Made by a program: the position numbers and the translations under genes
In this document: one piece after another, positions 12,401 through 24,400 of the stretch
How positions within the stretch are numbered: position 1 is the first letter of the stretch
Layout of the letters: every line of letters starts with the position of its first letter
The notes under the pieces: generated by a model
Told to the model about the DNA's origin: nothing
Seen by the model: the letters and a program-made list of their open reading frames with translations, nothing else
Databases searched by the model: none
Assembly (NCBI RefSeq): GCF_024166365.1
Contig: NC_064820.1
Location: forward strand, 84,582,001 to 84,646,000
Direction: 5' to 3'
DNA: 64,000 bases
From: Elephas maximus indicus
Lineage: Eukaryota > Chordata > Mammalia > Proboscidea > Elephantidae

Positions 12401-15400
12401 AGACAGGGCAGTTAAAAGTGGAGCTCTGAGTCAGTGAGGCTGCTGTTAAGGTAGACGCAGAAGGAAGTGTACCAGCAGAGAACAAGGCAAGGCTTGGAGT
12501 ATGCTGTTTTTCGAGGAAGTCCTGGATGCATATGGTTATTTTTAGTTGTCTTAGATTTATAAGGACACCTGCTTGTGTAGCAGCCAAGCTGAAGGCTTTT
12601 TTCTTTCTTAAAAGGTTATAATTCCAACAATTCCAGGTGACATACAAATCAACACAACTTCTAAGTTAACACCATTCACTTATTTACCAATTGTGCATAA
12701 GGCGATTGGTATTATAGAAACATGTGCTGTAGCTTTACTGACTGTATTTGGGATTCAGAAGCAAGGTTAGGGTCAGAGATGTAGATCCTGAAGTCACCTG
12801 CAATGAAAGTGATGATTGAAACTTCTGGAGTAGATTACGTTTTGTATTTATTTAGCACTGGGTTTTTTTTTTTTTTAATTTATTTAGCACTCAGCAAATA
12901 TTTGTGAATGTTTACTTTGTGCTAGGCATGGGAGATACAAGTAGTATGCTAGATATACATGGTCTCTTTACCATGGAACATACAGTAGAGTAAGAGGGAG
13001 AGCCATTAGAAAATAATCATGCAAATCACAGTTTTACTTAAACATTTATAAGAGCTAGAAGGAAAATTACAAGGTGCTGAGAGGACATATTTAGGGGCTC
13101 AGGGAAAGCCTAGAGAAGATAATGTTTGAGCTGAGATATGAAGGATGAGTAGGGGTTAACAATTCAAGAGTGGTGGGGTAGGGGGGAGATGCTTTGAGAG
13201 AGGGAAGAGCATGTATGAAGGCCCTAATGTGGAAAGGAACATAGGGTGTGCAAAGAACTAAAAGGAGGCCAAGGTAACTAGACCTTGGTGAATCAGGGGA
13301 GAGTGGCTGAACGTCTGGTTGGATAAGGAGGAAAGGGATACATCATGCAGCATTTTGTAAGCCATTCTTTTCTTTAGCCTAAGCACAGTGGTAAACTGTT
13401 TAGAATTGTTTTTTAAGCAGGGAAGGGAAATAAGTTAAAAAGAATCCTGAATGCACTATTGAGAGCAGATGGAACTGACTGTAGGGAAGTCATTGTAGTA
13501 ATTTAGGTACTACATGAAAGGTAATGGTGGTTTGAATTAAGAAGTGATGGTAGTAACATGGAGAGAAATTGATGGATTTGAGCTGTATTTGGGAAGTGGA
13601 CTTGATAGGATTTGGTAATGGGTTAGATTATGGTTTTTCAGCCTTGACACAGTTGACACTTGGGACCAGCTGCCAGATAATTCTTTGGTGTGGAGGGGTT
13701 GTCCTGGACTTCTGTACATTCTGTGCGTCCCTGTTTTATGCTTGGTAGATGTCATAGCCCCCAGTTATGACAACCAAAAATGTCTACAAACATCGTCAAG
13801 CGTCCCGTGGTTGGGGTGGGGCAAACTTATCTTCAGTTGAGAACTCCTGAATTAGATCGAGAATCACTCCCAAGTTTCTGGCTTCCACAACTGGGTCCAG
13901 GGTGGCATCATTCACTGAGATAGAAGAAAATGGGAGAGGAACAGGTTGTGTGTGTGTGTGCATGTGCATATGCTTATGTGTTTAAATAGGAATGGGAGGG
14001 TGAGCAGGGAAAGTATGAATGTGAAAGGGAGGAGTTAGAGGTAGGAAGTTGGGATAAAGGAGTTTTTTTTTTTTAAACTGGGAGAAAGTTCAACATGTAT
14101 AAATGTTTATGGGAAAGAATCAGTAGCGAAGGATGAGACTGATCACTCCAGAGAAAGAATCAATATCAATAAGGCTCCATAGAAGGTGGTAAGGGAGTGG
14201 GTCCTGAGTATAGGTGGAGCGATTAGCCTTAAAAAAAAGGTAAGAGAAAAACTTTTTTTGGACCTGAAGTGTAGGAGGAGCGGATAGGTGTGTAGGTACA
14301 GGAGGGTTTTAGGTATGGCAGGGAGAAGCTAATAAGAGTTATCATACTTCAATGGCTTCTTTCTGTTTTCTCTGTGAGTTAACAAGCAAGGTGGTCATCT
14401 GTTGAATGGAGAGGATGAAGTGGGATATCAGTGATTTGAGAATAGTGCAGAAAGTTTGAAATGCCATGTACTGAGTGTTTAACTTTTACTTTACTCTAGT
14501 TTTTAGTTAAATATATGATTTTTTAAACAAAAAAGAGACTGTAGAGGAATCAGAGTTATCCTTGCAAAGCTCCTGAGTTTCATCTATTATAACTGTTCTT
14601 TGGAAATTCTAGTCAGTTGAAAATATTATATGAATTGATTTCATTGATTTTGAGTTTTGAGTTGAGATAAGATTAGGCTGAGATTTTCTTGGTCCTGACT
14701 GTAAAAAATACAGGTAATCCACAATTTATTATGTATTTGAGTTATGATGAACTGCACTTATGATCTTTTTTTTTGTGCATCTTATTAGTAATATGCACTG
14801 CATACAGTGTTGCAGCATGTAATTTGCTGATGTTACTCTCAGATGTTCACTTGCAGATGTTCAGTATTATGATTTACTGTCCAAAACACTGCTGTAGAGC
14901 AGGCTGTTACAACTGAAAAAGTAGGTTGGAGCCTATTTACAACAGAGTCTTCGGAGCGGGACCCTGTCATAAGTCAAGGACTACCTGTAGATGATTGTGA
15001 ATGAATTATTCGAAATTTCTTGCGTAATGTTTAATTTGGGGAAGGAAGAAATATTATGGAGTCTTTTGACACCTTTGGAGGAACAGTTTGGAGACTTAGA
15101 GACTTATATTTCAAGTCTCTTAAGATCTTAAGACTTAGCTCCCTAACCTGCCCCCCGCCCCCCAAAAAAACCACCCAATTCGTAGCAACCCTATAGGACA
15201 GAGTAGAACTGCCCCGTAGGGTTTCTAAGGAGCGGCTGGTGGATTCGAACTGCTGACATTTTGGTTAGCAGCCAAGCTTTTAACCACTGTGCTACCAGGG
15301 CTCCCTAAGGGATCTATAAAATAAGATAAGGCAATGTTTTTCAGACTGTAGATAACAAGGATTGTGAAAGTCAGAATGTGCATTATGACCTGTATTTTTA

Positions 15401-18400
15401 AAGGAAAAATATAGTGTACCACTTGTAATAAGTATTGTTTTGGGTAACTTTTTTCCCATGTGCATATGTGTGCATATAAGCAGAAAGAGAGAGAGGATAC
15501 TGGGTCATAATATAAAATACATCTTTTTAACATATGTGTTTGTGAAAAAAAAATTGAAAGCCGCTAAGATGTAAATTTATGTAGAATACGTAGACCAGGA
15601 TTCAGCACAAAGGGACCCTCAAGTGAAAGCTTGTTTTTCTTTTTTTTCCTTCCTTCTCTTACCAGGCAGTTCTTTCTTGGCCAAGTTCATGTAATAGTAT
15701 ATGACTGAAAGCAGGTGGCATATTGGTTAAGAGCTCGGTTGCTAGACCAAAGGTCAGCAGCTCAAATCCACCAACCACTCCTTGGAAACCTTAAAGGGCA
15801 GTTCTACTCTGTCCTATAGGGTCACTATGAGTCGGAATCAACTCTATGACACCTAACAACAACAGCAAAAGCGGTCAGCTTTCAAGGATGGAAATCAGTA
15901 ATTCAAAATGCCTTCTTAATCTGCAGATTTGTAAATTAAGATGACTCTACATTGTGTCCATATACAAAAACATAATAATGATTTAATAGGCTAACAAGGA
16001 ATGGGTTGTTGTTTTGAGTATAGAAAGGGAATTCAACATTCAGAATGAATTTAAACTTTTATTACCCTTCTACTTTTATTTTACTGAGTAAGTTTATACT
16101 AGCATTTTCCACAGTAAACTTGTGTAACAAAGGTTATGAAATGAGAGAGCCTGAGGAATTGCCGGTTTTTATTGGAATGATTGAGCTAATGAACCATTTT
16201 CTGGACCATGTTTTATTTCTCCTATCTTGAAAACTCATTGCTAATTTGTGTTTGTAGTTTTTAGGTAGTGCTTACATTTAGGCAAAAACAGCGTTTGTTT
16301 TATATTGTAGAAGATGATCAGGTCTTGGTATTCCCAGCTAAAAAGTTTTTTCAGAGTCTTTTATGAAGGGACCCAGCTAACAGGGACAATGGATTTACCT
16401 GTGAATTGCAGCCTGTGAAGCCAGTTTTGGTTGCTTTTCCACTTGGTGCTGGATTTCTCAATTTGTGGAGAGTTAGTACCTGCAGGCAATTTGATTTCTG
16501 GGCGTTTAGGCCCTAGGACTGTCCAAAATCTCTTCTTCTTTCTTCTTTTTCCTTTTATACTGTTTCTGATAGTAAGGGGTCTTGCTGCTATTGATATTTG
16601 GCCCTACTTTCTCATATACTGGGGCTCATGGGGATACTCAGTCATTTAATTGTGTTGTATTTGTTGGCTATGGTTTAGTTTGATTTGATGTATTTGCTTG
16701 CTTTATTCTCCTAGTTGCACCGTTTTTTGGAGGGGGGAATCCAGTGATACTAAAAAATGATGTCTTTTTTATTGACAAGTTGCCCAGAATGCCTCTACCT
16801 TCTTAAAATGAGTATTCAAAACATGATAAAACTTTTTAAACACTGGGTGAGACTTGGGCCTTGTCATGGACTATGGAAAAGGATTAGAGAGGAAGGGATT
16901 GAAAAAACAGAAGAGAAACTGAAAAACTGATAGAGGTATCTTCCTTGAGATGATCAAAAGACTTGGGTACAAAAGTATGGGTAGAGAAATTAGCTTTGAA
17001 CATAGAAAAAGGACAGCTTTTCTGACAGGAAATGTTATGTTAGTTTAACATATTAGTTTGTAGGCCTGGCATCAGGAAGTTGGGAGTGTCACATCTGATA
17101 TCCTCATAATGTAAAGTTACCTGCTAGAGAAAGTAGATAAGTACAGTGGACTTCAGGAAATTAGTAAAGATTTTGGAATGGTGATGGTGAAAAATGGAAG
17201 CAATATCTCAACAGATACATAGAACTAATTACTGAGTGATGCAAATGGCTGACCTTAGACTATAAATTTGAGACTCCAATAAGCCCCATTGCTGTAAAGT
17301 TGATTCTTACTCATAACAACCCTATAGGCAGAGTAGAACTGCCCCATAGGATTTCTAAGGAGTGGCTGGTGGATTTGAACTGCTGACCTTTTGGTTGGCA
17401 GCCATAGCTCTCCATAGCTTTTAACCACTGAAACACCAGGGCTCCTATGAAACTCCAATATTGTATTTTTTTTCTTCTTCTTTTTTAAGCAGCAATTCAG
17501 ATATAAGAGCAGAGGTGGTAGTTGTTTGGATTTGTTTGTTGGTGGTGGTTTGTTAAGAATTTCAGGATAGGTATTAGAGTGCAACAAGGGAATAATGTTT
17601 CTAAAGCATGATAAAAGAGAGTTGTTCAAGAGACGCGTTGTGGAATATACACTGAGGGAATAATGTTTCTAAAGCATGATAAAAGAGAGTTGTTCAAGAG
17701 ACGTGTTGTGGAATATACACTGATAAGGAAGCAAATCATTCCACATGGGTTTTTACGGGTTGGGAGAAAAGGGAGGATTCAAGGGAATCCAGGTTTTTAT
17801 GGTTCTGGAGCAGGTATGGAAACCCTGGTGGCGTAGTGGTTAAGTGCTACGGCTGTTAACCAAAGGACTGGCAGTTTGAGTCCACCAGGCAGTCCTTGGA
17901 AACTCTATGGGACAGTTCTACTCTGTCCTCTAGTGTCGCTATGAGTCGGAATTGACTCGACAACACAGGGTTTGGTTTTTTGGGTTTGGAACAGGTATTA
18001 GGGGAGTAAGAGAGTGAGACTTGGACTAATAGGAAAGATTGAGGCCAAGTTAGTATATTGGAATTTAAGATTTCAGAGCTAGAGCAAATCCAGTTTATTG
18101 TAAAGACCACATTATGGTTATGGGAGTCAGACAGTGACAAAAAATATTGGAGTAAAAGAAGTCAAGAAATGGCGGGAGTATGTTGTTGTGGTATGTATCC
18201 TGTTATAGATAAGGAACTCACCTATGGTGATGGCAAGAGTTGGGTCAGAAGGAAAAGTGTGAATCAGATTGGTGGATAAACCGGTAGGTCAGTAGATGGC
18301 AACAAGAAGACAGAGTTCAGGGCAATATTGTGTGAATGGAGAAGGGGGTTATTTGCATGAGTGTCGAAGACCAGGTTTTTGTTTTTTTTTTCTTTTTTTA

Positions 18401-21400
18401 AAGTCTTTCATATTTGGTATTCATGGTCTTAAAACGAGGGGCTGGGCAAACTTTCTGTAAAGGGCTAGATAGTAAATATTTTAGACTTTGACACTTACAT
18501 GTGGTTTCTGTTGCACATTCATGTTTGCTTGTTTTTACAATCCTTTTAAAAATATAAAAAACATTCTTAGTGCACAGACCGTTATAAAAACAGATAGCAA
18601 CTACAGATAGTAACTTGCTGACCCATGGATTATACTCATTAGGAATTATTTTTGACTGCACTTTTCTGTTACTAGTAATATTTTAGTTTGTAAAATGTAT
18701 GTGTAGTTTTCCCAGCCATTCCCCATCTGTGCTTGAGTAACAGTAGTTCTGTATTGCAGAGTATTGAGGAGATATATATATTTATTTTCTAAATACTGTC
18801 TAGTATTGATTTCACTTCTCAGTGTGATAATTACTTTTGCATTTCTGAAAAGTCACAAAATTTTGCTTTTTTTTTGGCGGTGGGTTCAAGTTGAGTCAGC
18901 AGATACTGGAATTATTTGAAGCATGTCAGCAGCAAGTAAGTGATTTAAAGAAGAAAGAACTTTGTCGGACAGTGCTGCAGAGAGAAATTCAGCTGTTATT
19001 TCCACGTATGTTTCCTTATTATGCATGTCCTTCATGTTTATGTATTCCTATTTTTAATTTTAAATAATACCTTGTAATTTTTGTCTGTTTATCTAGAAAG
19101 CAGACTATTTTTGGTTGGGTCCTCTTTGAATGGATTTGGTACCCGAAGCAGTGATGGTGATTTATGCTTAGTCGTTAAAGAGGAACCAGTAAGTAATGAA
19201 ACGTTTATGCCAAGTGTATTTGTCATGTTAAGTCATTTAAGAAATATATAAAAGTCGTTGAGGAAAAGAACTGTTTATTGTAATTAAAGCAAAGCCAGGA
19301 AATGCTTTGGCTTAAGGCATATGTGTAATAAGCATAACAACTCTAGCATGTTTTTAGTTCTAAGTTGTTAAAATGAGATGTCTTCAGCATGTGTTTTTAA
19401 AGAGTTCGGCCTGTTTTGAAATGTCACTGGGTTGAACATATTACCAGGATGCAGCAAAGAAAAAAAGCAAGGAAAAGAATATTATCTTCCTGATATATTT
19501 TCTTTCCATTTACATTCTCAGTGATTCTGTTTTTAATCTTTATTTTTTTCACTTGAGAATACTTTGGGGTTTGGGTTTTTTATTATTATGGGATACCAAA
19601 AGAGAGATTCCACTGAAATTATAATAAGACTATTATAATTCATTACACTTAAAATATTCTGCTATTTTGCTAATATTTTGGCATTGTTTCTTCTTTTTAA
19701 GATACTCTTATGTATCTTTAATACCACAAGAGTTGTTGTTTATTAAACTAACCTGAAGCAATCTTTTAAGATCCTGAGGTCTCTTCTGAATTAACAAAGA
19801 TTAAATTGAGTAGTGTGTGGTATAATTTTAGTACGACTTATTATGTTCCAACTCTTTAAAAATACAAAAAAGGTACTTAATAGTAATGTATATTTTTTTA
19901 CTATTCTTATTATTCCATCAAGAAATCGTTTCTAGTTGCTACAAATCAAAAAGAGATTTACTCCAAAATAAACTGGTATTTTTCTAGGCTTTAAAGTCCT
20001 GTAAAGGAGAAGTAAAATAACCTTAGAGAATACAAGAGTTTTAGTTAAAACTTGCTGTCATGCAGTTAAACTATTTGCAAGCACATCCAACTAATCCTAT
20101 GGTGTTATTCACGTGTCTGAATCTCGTTGTCATAGCTTATACTCAAGCTGAGACTCACATTACAGACGTGGACTTTATCTTTAAGCAGCTCACAATATAG
20201 ACAAGAAAATAAAACATGTTATAGAATGTTGAAATTCAGTTTGTTTTTGTTGGAGGAGATTGCTTTTTGTACATTTATACTGGAAAATGAATGACATACA
20301 TGGTTGTTTCAATATTTCTTTAAAAATTGTGCTTTAAGTTTGAAATAATTACTTGATAAGAAATACTGATTTGAAAGATAGCATTAAAGATTGACTATAA
20401 TGTAATTTAGTGTGTACAGAAAAAATGAAACAAAAGTATATTGTTTTTTTTTTTATTGAGATGCTTAAGAAAGTGAAACACTAGGTTTAGAGTAATAATG
20501 AAAAAACACTTTATTTTTAACTTTTCAGTGTTTTTTTCAGGTAAATCAGAAGACTGAAGCACGGCATATACTCACCTTAGTCCATAAACACTTCTGTACT
20601 AGACTTTGTAAGTCTGACCTTCCTCAAGCTCATATGTCATCTGATATAACTATTTAAAATGTCTCTCACTTTATCTTCTGGTAAGAATTGTTTATTTTCT
20701 GGTCAGGATAGGTATAATGTGGATCCTTTCTTCCAAATGGATTCCTTTTAATTTTTGACTAAAAGGAAGAGTGACTATTCAACAAATCTTTATTGAGCTT
20801 ACTTGAAAGATATCCCACTGAATGCAGTGGGGGATTCAAGGGTTTTTAAGCCACAGTTCTTTTTCTCAAAAGGTTGTAGACTATTAGGGGAAACTAAAGC
20901 ATGAATAATGCAAGCTATCTATGAAAAGCCAAAAGAGTGATCCAGGTACAGTCTTACACGTGTTCATGAGAGGGAGAGAGAATTTCATGTCTTTTGTAAT
21001 GACATGCACCTTTTCTTGCTTTAAAAATATTATCACTGAATATGAAGCCCAAATGTATTATTGCAGTAGAATGAACAGTGGTTGACTTGCCATTTTACTG
21101 TAAAATTTTATTCTTTGAATAAGCTGATTCTAAGCAGATTTTAATCCACATGTTAAGCCATCCCATTTAATTAATTTTATACTTCCACAGATTGTTGTGG
21201 ACAGGTAAAGTCACACTATGTGATGTTGAAAAGGCAATATGCCCATTTATTTAGGAAATATTTATTATGTGTCAGGTTTTGAGCTGGGAAATGAGTTACT
21301 GCCCGCCCTTGAACAGCTTAAATCTATTGTGCGAAAGAAATAAGTGATTATAGTACAGTGGGCTTTAGTTTTTTTTTTTATCTGTAAAATAAAGAAATAA

Positions 21401-24400
21401 TTCATATCTTAAGTGGATTTTTAATAGCTATTATTAGAATCATAAAATTAAAAAAATGGAGAGAACCTTAGAGATCATCAAATGAAGGGTTTTTTTTTTT
21501 TTTTGATTACTGTTTTTAATAGTTGAAGTGACTGATGATTAACAGGCCTGGGTTTAGTAACTTGCCTGGAGGGGGTATAGTTGTTGGTGCCAGAACTTGT
21601 ATTTGGAACTCAAAACTTTGAACTCCTAATCTTTTTTTTTTTCTTCCACTAAAACTCACTGAATTCCTACACATAATTTCCATTTTGAGGCTTGATTTAT
21701 TTTATGATTTTGGTGGTAAAAACATTATAACGGACAATTTTTAATTTTTAAAAATTTTTAGTTTTTAAAAAAACCTGTTTTTCCGTTAGTTAAAAATGAA
21801 GAGATTATTCATTTGGGAAAGGTTTATAGAGTTTCTTCTTTATGATTTCTGTATTTTCCTAATTTTCTACAATGAACATGTATTACTTTAAACTCAGAAA
21901 AAAAAAAATCTTTAAACGTTTGATGAAACAAAAAAAATGTGTTTTTCCTCTTAGAGATTCTGCTTCCTTGCGCCCTCTCCTCCGCCGTGTGTCATGTTGC
22001 AGGCGTTTTTATATTTAAAATTCTTTGTAAATGTTACTTTTGTAGATACTATTTCATGTGCTATACCAGAATTTAGACATCCTCCCGTTGCTGGCCTAGA
22101 TTTGAAGTTATTAGACTGCGTTTCTGCAAATAATCTTCATATAAAGCCCTCTTAAAGACTGGACCCTCCAGCCATAGAAGAATTCAGTGATGTCCTCACT
22201 TCTTTGTTTTCTTTCTCAGAGACTACACTTTGATTGTTTTAACTTAGTAAAATATAATTTTTAAAAAATACACATTGTAACACTGAATTTAAGAAACATT
22301 TATAGATATTCGTATTTTATTCTTCGACTTTTAGCTGGCTACATTGAGAGACCTCAGCTGATTCGAGCAAAAGTGCCAATTGTTAAGTTCAGGGATAAAG
22401 TCAAGTAAGTAGTCATTGAACTCCCCTTTTTCATTTGCTTTAGGTCATTTTTAGCATTCATGTGGTGTACATAATTGAGAAATAAATTCTATAATGTAAT
22501 AACTTACCTTTGTCAGTTTTTAAGATTGCTTGATAGAGTCTTTGAAATGATGAGCAATTCTTCCTCATACTTACCTGTGCTTAGCTATTGTCCTTGACAT
22601 TTTGAGTATTTGAAACTTTATCGAATTTAAAGAATATATACATATTTACATATTATATTTTTAAGTGACCTACAGTCTTTTGGCATCTACTCTTTCACTA
22701 AAAACAAAAAATAAAATTGCAAGAGAAGGATATTATTACACATAAAAAGGCCTTTGTTTTTTGGAAGGAGGATTTCACTTCTGTTCTTACACAAATTCTG
22801 GTTTAAAGGTAAGCCAGATGGTGCTTAGAATGGGTGATAAGAAGGTAAGATTATCTCTTCTGTTCCATGTCCATATGACCAATTAACTTTATTCAGCTCC
22901 AAGTTCATGGACTTTGTTTTTTATCCGACACCCATCTTTTCGTGTGTGTGATTGCTTTTAATGTATCTGATGAGAATGGGAATTTTGATACGTTGTTTCA
23001 TCTTTCTCATAGAGAATAGTGTTATTTGGTAGTTTCTAAGATCTTACATAGTTTACATGCTAAAATTATATACATAGTTCTGATTTGTGAGTTTCTATGA
23101 CAGTTTTGTTTATTTCGTTTGCTCTTTTGCACACATTCATAATTTTTACTCTAATTCAGTTTGGAAAATCTTGGTGTTAGCTAAAGGCTGAATTACATAT
23201 CTTGGAGCCCTGGTTGTGCAGTGGGTAAAGAGCTATGGCTGCCAACCAAAAGGTCACATTTTGAATCCATCAGCCGCTTCTTGGAAACCCTGTGGGACAG
23301 CTGTATTGTGTCCTGTAGGGTCATTATGAATCAGAATCTACTGGATGGCAACGAGTTTGGTTTGGTCTGAGGTACAAATAAACTGGGGCTTCTAGTAGTT
23401 ATAAACTGTATTGCAGAGGTGGTAGAATCTTTATATCAATCTGTCATAACTAAGAAGGAGTCCTAGTGGTGCAGTGGTTAAGTGCTTGGCTACTGATTGA
23501 AAGGTCAATAGTTTATACCCACCAGCAGCTCTGCGGGAGAAAAATTTGGCAGTCAGCTTCCATAAAGATTACAGCATTGAAAACCCTATGGGGCGGTTCT
23601 ACTCTGTTTGTAGGGTACCTGTAAGTTGGAATCAACTTGATGGCAATGGGATTGGTTTTTTGTTGTTTTTTTTTTTTCAATTGTAACTAAAGGAGCTGTG
23701 GTGGCACAGTGGTTAAGCACTCAGCTGCTAACTGAAAAGCTGGTAGTTCAGAACCACCAGCTGCTCCATGGGAGAAAGATAAGGTGTGGCACCTACTTTC
23801 GTAAAGATTACAGCTTTTGAAACCCTATGGGGACATTCTACCCTGTCCTATAGGGCCACTATGAGTCGAAATCGATTCGATGACAATGCAGTATTATAAC
23901 TAAATGTAACTAATTTAATTTTATACCTAATATATCTTTGAGCTAAAGTAGGAACATGGCAAACTAAATAACTAATGTGAAAATCTCACTTCATGAGTAC
24001 ATATTTTAATAAAAAAAAGACAGTTAAAGGCTGTTTACCAATGAAAGTACGCTGTACTTAAAAAATTGGAGCAGAGTGCTCAACTTAGAATTCTCTTCGA
24101 TCCTTCCTAAACTTCCGTTTACTTTCTGTTAAATCTGTGGACGCTGTTAATGGATACACCTATAATTTGGGAAAACTGTTAGGAAACAAATTTAATAAAG
24201 TGCTTTTCAGAGATTTTCATAAGTAATCATGCCCAATGGTAGATTATTTAAAATGTAGCATATATTAAATATAATAGTTTTCTTAACATTTAATGTAATA
24301 GGCCATATTCTACCCCTTGAAAAATCTATTTTTTACATCTGAGTTGATCATATGCTTTGTATGTGAAATTTTCCAAGTCATTTATATACTGCCTAATTTG

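Larger units (their letters stand above)
8618..18890 (+). other. TENT2 intron 3 (10.3 kb)
   Basis: Contains a candidate MITE (9446-9743), an L1M 3' fragment (9744-10990), AfroSINEs (11885, 15164, 15709, 17281, 17818), an old repeat copy with a nested hAT MITE (12885-14300), a mariner-type MITE (14711-14987), a 68-bp tandem duplication (17587-17722) and a second hAT fragment (18435-18615). No coding exon seen. Confidence 0.7.
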
